Positions 59,544 through 64,000 of a stretch of 64,000 nucleotides of DNA are shown here, one piece after another (positions within the stretch are counted from its first letter, which is position 1; each line of letters opens with the position of its first letter). The DNA is taken from assembly GCF_900156575.1 (NCBI RefSeq), contig NZ_FTNY01000002.1:806001-870000 (forward strand). Direction: 5' to 3'. Under the pieces are notes generated by a model. The model was not told the origin of the DNA. It saw nothing but the letters and a program-made list of their open reading frames with translations, and ran no database searches. The position numbers and the translations under genes were made by a program. The DNA is from Chryseobacterium shigense. Lineage in GTDB: Bacteria; Bacteroidota; Bacteroidia; Flavobacteriales; Weeksellaceae.

Positions 59544-59950
59544 AAATACTCTTAGAAGAAAAAGTACTGGGAACCCAATCTAAAAAGAACTCGAAATATT
59601 ATTGGGTTTTAGAAACGATTACCGGAAAAAATGAAGTGACAGAAACATCTGAGGACGAAGATTATTTAATGATCAGTTCAGAAATTGGATATGTTCAAAA
59701 TATAAAGGAAGAAATCGTAGAGAAAATCAATTCAGAAAATGTATTCAGTTTTACTTACGAACCCAAAGAAGGAGATTATTTATCCATCAAAAATAATTTA
59801 AGAAAAAACGAATATTTGAATTTAATTTTTATGAATAATAAGTGGATTGAAGAAATTTACGCCTGTTCCTACAGAGATTGTGAAGGTGATATTTATACCA
59901 CGATAAAAACGGGTGTCGCATTTTTAAGCGATAATGAAATTAGCTTTTAA
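59540..59950 (+). CDS. unknown protein coupled to tsaD
   Basis: The 136-residue protein has no signal peptide or membrane segment. It is acidic, with segments ETSEDEDYLMISSEIGYVQ and FSFTYEPKEGDYLSIKNN, and the C-terminus contains EEIYACSYRDCEGDIYTT. I recognise no family. It begins inside the tsaD stop codon (ATGA), so it is translated after TsaD. The neighbours TsaD and RsmE are RNA-modification enzymes, which suggests but does not show a link. Confidence 0.65.
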   Translation: MKILLEEKVLGTQSKKNSKYYWVLETITGKNEVTETSEDEDYLMISSEIGYVQNIKEEIVEKINSENVFSFTYEPKEGDYLSIKNNLRKNEYLNLIFMNNKWIEEIYACSYRDCEGDIYTTIKTGVAFLSDNEISF

Positions 59951-59995
59951 TCATCCCTTATCAATACAATTCAGGCGCATTCTAAATATCGATAT

Positions 59996-60697
59996 ATGAA
60001 ACTTTTTTTTGGCGAAATCAATCACGGAAAAGCAATAATTAATGAAGAAGAACAACAGCACATTGTGAAAGTTCTTCGGATGAAAGATGGTGAAGACATT
60101 CACGTAACAGACGGAAAAGGAAATGTTGCTTCCGGAAAGTTAGTGATCGAAGGTAAAAAAGCCAATATCGAGGTTTCAGACATTAAAACAGATACTCTTG
60201 ATTTTAATCCAAAACTTCACATTGCTATTGCTCCGACGAAAAATATTGACCGAATTGAATTTTTTGTGGAAAAAGCTGTGGAAATGGGAATTTCTGAGAT
60301 CACGATTTTACAGACTGAAAAAACTGAACGTAAAAATCTTAATATTGACAAGATCAGAAAACAGGCTGTTGCCGCTTCCAAACAAAGCTTGAGGTTTCAT
60401 TTTCCGGTCATCAATGATACGGTGAAACTTACTGATTTTTTAAAGAATATTGATCCGGAACATACTTTCGTGGCACACTGCCACGAAAATCTTGAAAGAA
60501 TGGAACTTAAAGATATCCCTTCATTGGATCACATGACTTTTCTGATTGGTCCTGAAGGGGATTTTTCTGAAAAGGAAATTCAATTTCTATCGGAAAGTCA
60601 TGTAAAAGCGGTTTCCCTTGGAAATCAGAGGCTGAGAACGGAAACGGCTGGTGTATTTGTAGCCGCCTGGAATTATTTTAAGATGATGAAGGGGTAG
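59996..60697 (+). CDS. rsmE: 16S rRNA m3U1498 methyltransferase
   Basis: The 233-residue SPOUT-family enzyme (EC 2.1.1.193) has an N-terminal PUA-like part (QQHIVKVLRMKDGEDIHVTD). The SAM-binding knot has IAIAPTKNIDRIEFFVEKA, then FLIGPEGDFSEKEIQFL and SLGNQRLRTETAGVFVAAW at the C-terminus. All are hallmarks of RsmE. It follows the tsaD-coupled orphan by 45 bases and may share its transcript. Confidence 0.95.
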   Translation: MKLFFGEINHGKAIINEEEQQHIVKVLRMKDGEDIHVTDGKGNVASGKLVIEGKKANIEVSDIKTDTLDFNPKLHIAIAPTKNIDRIEFFVEKAVEMGISEITILQTEKTERKNLNIDKIRKQAVAASKQSLRFHFPVINDTVKLTDFLKNIDPEHTFVAHCHENLERMELKDIPSLDHMTFLIGPEGDFSEKEIQFLSESHVKAVSLGNQRLRTETAGVFVAAWNYFKMMKG

Positions 60698-60700
60698 AAA

Positions 60701-60749
60701 TTAGATGTTAGAGATTAGAAGTTAGGAGTTAGGAGTTAGGAGTTAGGAA
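60701..60749. repeat. seven-unit 7-base repeat array
   Basis: Seven consecutive units start at 60701: TTAGATG, TTAGAGA, TTAGAAG, TTAGGAG, TTAGGAG, TTAGGAG, TTAGGAA. It begins 4 bases after the rsmE stop and lies between two convergent genes. The same word, in the form TTATGAG on the minus strand, occurs in tandem at 29769-29796. Confidence 0.9.
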
Positions 60750-60765
60750 ATAAGGAGAAAACACA

Positions 60766-61413
60766 TTATTCTACAATGATTTTTCCATTCTTCCGATACA
60801 TGCGGATGACATCTCCTTCCTCTTCAATATGGGCGCTCATCATCAAAAGTTTTCCATTTTTCCATTGATAGATTTTGCTGTAAGTATTAACCGGGCCAAT
60901 ATGATAATCTGAAGTAATTTCCCTTTTTCCAGTATCAATTTTAATATTCTGAATCGTATCCAGGGGTTTGTAATAATCGTATTTCTTTGTTTTTTGATTA
61001 TACAGCCAAAAGCTTGATGAATAAGCATAATTCCCGGCCCAGTTAATGAGTTCTACATCATTAAACCCGTCAAAATTCGCATCTTTATCGACATTAAAAA
61101 CCACTTCCCTTTCGTTCAGAACAGATACCGTATCAAAAATAATTTTCTGATGAAGTTTGTTTCTGTAAAATATATTGATGGATTTAAAATTGATTGCTCC
61201 GTTAGGGCTTTCGAGCCCTTTAAGTGTATACAGATATCCATTTTCTTTCAGAGATTGGGAAAAAGGAATTGATGCTGTATCTTCTTCTTCCTGTGTATGT
61301 ATTTCTATATTTTGTACCAGACTGTCTTTATCTTCAATATGATTTTTTTCAGCTGCTTCCTTCTTGCTGCAGCTGCTTAAAATGATTAAGATAAAGACCC
61401 CTATTCTGTTCAT
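60766..61413 (-). CDS. unknown lipoprotein, XAC2610-like
   Basis: A 215-residue lipoprotein: MNRIGVFILIILSSCSKKE has the lipobox Cys at residue 15. The mature part contains FNVDKDANFDGFNDVELINW, an acidic Asp/Asn-rich loop followed by a Trp-rich strand, as in XAC2610-related and FG-GAP-like calcium-loop proteins. The family assignment is tentative. Its start overlaps the TrmH-family stop by 4 bases, so both come from one transcript. Confidence 0.7.
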   Translation of the reverse strand: MNRIGVFILIILSSCSKKEAAEKNHIEDKDSLVQNIEIHTQEEEDTASIPFSQSLKENGYLYTLKGLESPNGAINFKSINIFYRNKLHQKIIFDTVSVLNEREVVFNVDKDANFDGFNDVELINWAGNYAYSSSFWLYNQKTKKYDYYKPLDTIQNIKIDTGKREITSDYHIGPVNTYSKIYQWKNGKLLMMSAHIEEEGDVIRMYRKNGKIIVE

Positions 61414-62081
61414 AGGGTAAGGTTATGATCTCTCAAATATTTTTCAAAGATCTGTTTTCCGCTTCGCATGGAGTTGACGGCCCACCGGATCTTCATTTTC
61501 ATCTTTTTTTCTTCATTCAATTTATAATCAATCCCTGATTTCATCAGTTTCTGTTTCAGTTCGTACATACAGATTCCTGCGGCCACGGAAACATTGTAGC
61601 TTCTCGTTAAGCCATACATTGGGATCGCCAGTGTTTCGTCTGCAAAATCGATCACTTCTTCCGATACGCCCTCCATCTCCGTTCCAAATACAAGAGCGAT
61701 AGGTTCTGTAATCTGATAGTCAGGCAGCATCACGGCATTTTTTTCCAGTGATACGGCCAGAATTTTATATCCTCTGTCTTTGATATTCTGCAGGGAAGCT
61801 ATGTTTTTAGACATTTTTTCGACTTCCACCCAGGTTTCGGCTCCTTTGGTGACCGTAAGGTTAGGATCGAAAACATTTTCCTCCTCCATCGCCACGACCT
61901 TATGAAAAGCACAGGCTTCCACGGATCTTATAATGGCCGCTGCATTTCTGAACTGGTAGACATCATCCATCACAGGAAGGACAAAATCGGAACTTTCTTT
62001 GGAGAAATGTTCTATTTTTGAGAGTCTTTCCTCTGTTAAAAACTGTTTTAAATAGTCAAAAGTTTGCGCTAAATCTTCCAT
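61410..62081 (-). CDS. TrmH/SpoU family RNA 2'-O-methyltransferase
   Basis: The 223-residue SPOUT enzyme has VYQFRNAAAIIRSVEACAF (motif 1 Asn/Arg), LVFGTEMEGVSEEVIDFAD (motif 2, SAM knot) and IPMYGLTRSYNVSVAAGIC (motif 3). It lacks a long N-terminal extension, like TrmH itself, which makes Gm18 in tRNA. Other SpoU members are possible, so no symbol is given. The lipoprotein gene downstream overlaps it by 4 bases. Confidence 0.88.
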   Translation of the reverse strand: MEDLAQTFDYLKQFLTEERLSKIEHFSKESSDFVLPVMDDVYQFRNAAAIIRSVEACAFHKVVAMEEENVFDPNLTVTKGAETWVEVEKMSKNIASLQNIKDRGYKILAVSLEKNAVMLPDYQITEPIALVFGTEMEGVSEEVIDFADETLAIPMYGLTRSYNVSVAAGICMYELKQKLMKSGIDYKLNEEKKMKMKIRWAVNSMRSGKQIFEKYLRDHNLTL

Positions 62082-62162
62082 TCATTTTCAAATCTTTGCA
62101 AATTAACGTAATTTTGGGCTATGAACCTGAACGAGGCTCAATTTCTTACTAAAAAGTAATTC

Positions 62163-63179
62163 ATGAAAAGAAAAGTCCTGCTCATCTATACCGGAGGAAC
62201 CATCGGTATGGAAAAAGATTATGAAACCGGAAGTCTCCGTGCCTTTGATTTTGGAAATATCTTCGAAAAAATGCCAGAGATGAAATTAATGGAATGCGAA
62301 GTGTTTGTGCACCCTTTCGCAAAACCGTTGGACTCTTCGGACATGGGACCTGAGGAATGGAAGGTGATCGCCAACTATATTCTAAAAAACTATGAGCTGT
62401 ATGACGGTTTTCTGATCCTTCACGGTACTGATACCATGTCTTATACCGCCTCTGCCTTAAGTTTCATGTTAAAAGGATTGAGGAAACCTGTAATTATGAC
62501 AGGTTCACAACTTCCGATCGGAGATTTGAGAACGGATGCCAAGGAAAATCTTCTGACCAGTCTTTATTACGCCAGTCTTTATGAAAATGACGAAGCGGTT
62601 ATTCAGGAAGTGGCCGTTTATTTTGAATATAAATTATTACGGGGAAACAGAACGCTGAAATATTCTGCGGAGTATTTTGATGCCTATTCCAGCCCGAACT
62701 ACCCTATTTTGGGACAATCCGGAGTTCATTTAAATATTATCAAAGATAATCTGTACCGTTGTGATCCCGGGGTAGAATTCCATGTGGATGAACATATTTC
62801 TGAAGATATTCTTTTCTGGAGGATTTTTCCGGGAATGCATCTGAGTCACTTTAAGGAAATCCCTAAAATGAAGGTTTTAATCCTTCAGGTTTTCGGTTCG
62901 GGAACCATTTTCAGCAGTGAAAAGACGCAGGAAACGCTTCAGGAAATCCGCAACAATGGCACTGAAATCGTAGTGGTAAGTCAGTGTATATCAGGTGGGA
63001 TCTCCTTTGGGAAATATGAGAACAGCAATATCTTTTCAAGAATCGGAGCGATCAGCGGAAGGGACATGACCGCCGAGACGGCGATCACCAAAGCAATGCA
63101 CCTGATAGACAATCCTAATTACCCAGGAACTTTTGCCGACAACTTCACCAGAAGCCTTTGCGGAGAAATTACTGACTAA
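62163..63179 (+). CDS. ansA: type I asparaginase
   Basis: A 338-residue cytosolic L-asparaginase (EC 3.5.1.1). The first catalytic Thr is in IYTGGTIGM, and the second active-site block is GFLILHGTDTMSYTASALSF with the Thr-Asp pair. MTGSQLPIGDLRTDAKENL follows, another family mark. There is no signal peptide, fitting the type I cytosolic form. The TAATTTTG at 62109-62116 is a possible -7 box. Its substrate is the product of AsnB encoded at 33 kb, but the genes are not linked. Confidence 0.94.
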   Translation: MKRKVLLIYTGGTIGMEKDYETGSLRAFDFGNIFEKMPEMKLMECEVFVHPFAKPLDSSDMGPEEWKVIANYILKNYELYDGFLILHGTDTMSYTASALSFMLKGLRKPVIMTGSQLPIGDLRTDAKENLLTSLYYASLYENDEAVIQEVAVYFEYKLLRGNRTLKYSAEYFDAYSSPNYPILGQSGVHLNIIKDNLYRCDPGVEFHVDEHISEDILFWRIFPGMHLSHFKEIPKMKVLILQVFGSGTIFSSEKTQETLQEIRNNGTEIVVVSQCISGGISFGKYENSNIFSRIGAISGRDMTAETAITKAMHLIDNPNYPGTFADNFTRSLCGEITD

Positions 63180-63192
63180 TTTTGAATAATAA

Positions 63193-63223
63193 TTTGCAGA
63201 TTCCAGAAATTACTCTATTTTTG
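63193..63223 (+). promoter_or_regulatory. promoter of tRNA-Ser
   Basis: TTTG (63193-63196), exactly 19 bases, then TATTTTTG (63216-63223). It matches the Bacteroidota consensus and predicts a start about 5 bases before the mature tRNA. Confidence 0.82.
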
Positions 63224-63234
63224 CAATCTCAATT

Positions 63235-63321
63235 AGAGAGGTGTCCGAGTGGTTGAAGGAGCTACCCTGGAAAGGTAGTATACGGGTAACTGTATCGAGG
63301 GTTCGAATCCCTTCCTCTCTG
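63235..63321 (+). tRNA. tRNA-Ser(GGA)
   Basis: The acceptor stem pairs AGAGAGG (63235-63241) with CCTCTCT (63314-63320), with discriminator G63321. The anticodon stem CTACC/GGTAG encloses CTGGAAA with anticodon GGA (63269-63271), which reads TCC/TCT Ser codons. A long variable arm (class II) around TACGGGTAACTGTA and the T loop GGTTCGAATCC confirm tRNA-Ser. CCA is not encoded. It has its own promoter and terminator. Confidence 0.97.
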
Positions 63322-63330
63322 CAAAAATGT

Positions 63331-63368
63331 AAAAGTCTTAAACTTAATTGTTTAAGGCTTTTTTTTGT
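63331..63368 (+). terminator. terminator of tRNA-Ser
   Basis: AAAAGTCTTAAAC (63331-63343) pairs with GTTTAAGGCTTTT (63350-63362), one G-T pair, followed by more T, 10 bases past the tRNA. Confidence 0.92.
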
Positions 63369-63735
63369 AAAAAAGAAATAAAGATGTAATCCATTCCCTG
63401 GATTCTACTAAAGGGAACGGATCTATAAATTTCACGCAGATTGGTCAGATTAAACAGATTTTTATTTTTATCTTCTCTATTTGTATAATCAGCGAGAGGA
63501 ATTCATTTAGTACACAACTTTTGTATCTGATCCTTCCCTATTCCTAAAACATTCCTAAATCATGTATTTAATTTGTCCTGTTTATCAACAGTATTAAAAT
63601 CATTTACATCATTATTTCATGGATAAAGGACCTCCATTGGCTACAACAAATCATCATTTTACAGTATCCCTTAATATTCAACTCCATCTTGTGACTGAAC
63701 AGATACTCAAAATACGATTCAACAGATTTTACAGG
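63369..63735. other. spacer with one decayed repeat
   Basis: No gene is seen. Around 63430-63465 the phrases CACGCAGATTGGTCAGATT and AAACAGATTTTT occur, which look like remnants of a dispersed repeat with repeated CAGATT words. The rest is AT-rich and unremarkable. The frame of the next gene is open back to an ATG at 63619, but without coding character. Confidence 0.4.
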
Positions 63736-64000
63736 ATGCTCGGAACAGGAAAAATTATTATCGGGATATTTTTATTCAGCTTATGCGGATCATTACATGC
63801 ACAGATCAGTCCGCCGGGCCTTGGAGATGCGAATTCGGCTTTCTGGTCAGCTTTTGGAGTAAGGCGTCAACTTGATTCGCTGGGAAAGAAACAGACTTTA
63901 AGTTATATTGCCGTGGGAAGGAAAAGCAGTCCTGATGATTATAATTTAGTCTCAAAACAGGCCATCATTGTTTTGAACCATGAGGTATATCATTCTTTTG
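63736..64000 (+). CDS. DUF2490-like exported protein, 5' part
   Basis: The frame runs off the window end. ATG 63736 gives the signal peptide GKIIIGIFLFSLCGSLHAQ, followed by a mature start ISPPGLGDANSAFWSAFGVR and SYIAVGRKSSPDDYN. This resembles DUF2490 proteins, predicted outer-membrane beta barrels of Bacteroidota. Only 88 residues are visible, so the call rests on the N-terminus. An ATG at 63619 is in frame but would add 39 residues ahead of the signal peptide. Confidence 0.6.
   Translation, partial: MLGTGKIIIGIFLFSLCGSLHAQISPPGLGDANSAFWSAFGVRRQLDSLGKKQTLSYIAVGRKSSPDDYNLVSKQAIIVLNHEVYHSF

Noticed and set aside
60701..60749. Possible CRISPR array
   Set aside because: The units are contiguous heptamers without spacers, and there are no cas genes in the window.

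Overview
The window looks like a chromosomal segment of a flavobacterium (phylum Bacteroidota), most likely Chryseobacterium or a close relative. The evidence is: AT-rich DNA; several perfect Bacteroidota promoters (TTTG, 19 bases, TANNTTTG); secreted proteins with short signal peptides ending in Ala-Gln; a TonB-dependent receptor; GLPGLI, DUF3108 and YceI family proteins; a peptide-N-glycosidase F-like protein; and a grasp-with-spasm peptide-modification cluster. Genus is inferred from protein resemblance only. Most genes are housekeeping, in short operons separated by clear hairpin terminators.

Layout. 1-2 kb: 3' part of a HipA-like kinase gene overlapping a DUF3037 gene, then a secreted esterase. 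2-7.1 kb: peptide transporter CstA, then a TPP riboswitch-controlled thiamin salvage operon (thiM-thiE-thiD-tenA, all overlapping). 7.1-18.6 kb: palindromic repeat, TonB-dependent receptor, UvrD/PcrA helicase, a pair of M16 peptidase-like proteins, SecG, glycosyltransferase and RecR. 19-31 kb: LURP-one-like protein, lipoprotein, PepD, LOG-family protein, an AT-rich orphan, a ferredoxin/ferredoxin reductase pair, DUF3108 protein, PheS, YceI lipoprotein, an ABC ATPase, a PhnA/YjdM zinc-ribbon protein and an RsmB-like methyltransferase. 31-37.6 kb: a GLPGLI-PNGase F fusion, AsnB, a secreted orphan and a DHA2-type MFS exporter. 37.7-42.1 kb: a stress/redox run with two pirins, two small GNAT-like proteins, an FMN reductase, a TMEM175 channel, YjdI and OsmC. 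42-48.8 kb: sodium symporter, SGNH hydrolase, split transketolase and three unknown genes. 49.3-52.7 kb: the grasp-with-spasm RiPP cluster. 52.7-64 kb: membrane protein, Lrp/AsnC regulator, TamB divergent from TsaD, RsmE, a TrmH-family methyltransferase with a lipoprotein, asparaginase, tRNA-Ser(GGA), and the start of a DUF2490-like gene.

The most interesting system is the RiPP cluster: a 70-residue double-Gly precursor followed by four genes chained by 4-base ATGA overlaps (DUF6624-like lipoprotein, ATP-grasp ligase, 60-residue orphan, SPASM protein). The SPASM protein has all seven SPASM cysteines but no visible radical-SAM CX3CX2C motif. Grasp-with-spasm is a named family, so the novelty lies in the orphan small protein, the lipoprotein, the missing transporter and the unknown product.

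A second notable signal is in the spacers. At least five intergenic regions carry degenerate arrays with exact 7-base periodicity (for example seven TCT triplets spaced exactly 7 bases apart at 18858-18902, and seven TTAGANN/TTAGGAN units at 60701-60749). Several other decayed palindromic or tandem repeats occupy other spacers.
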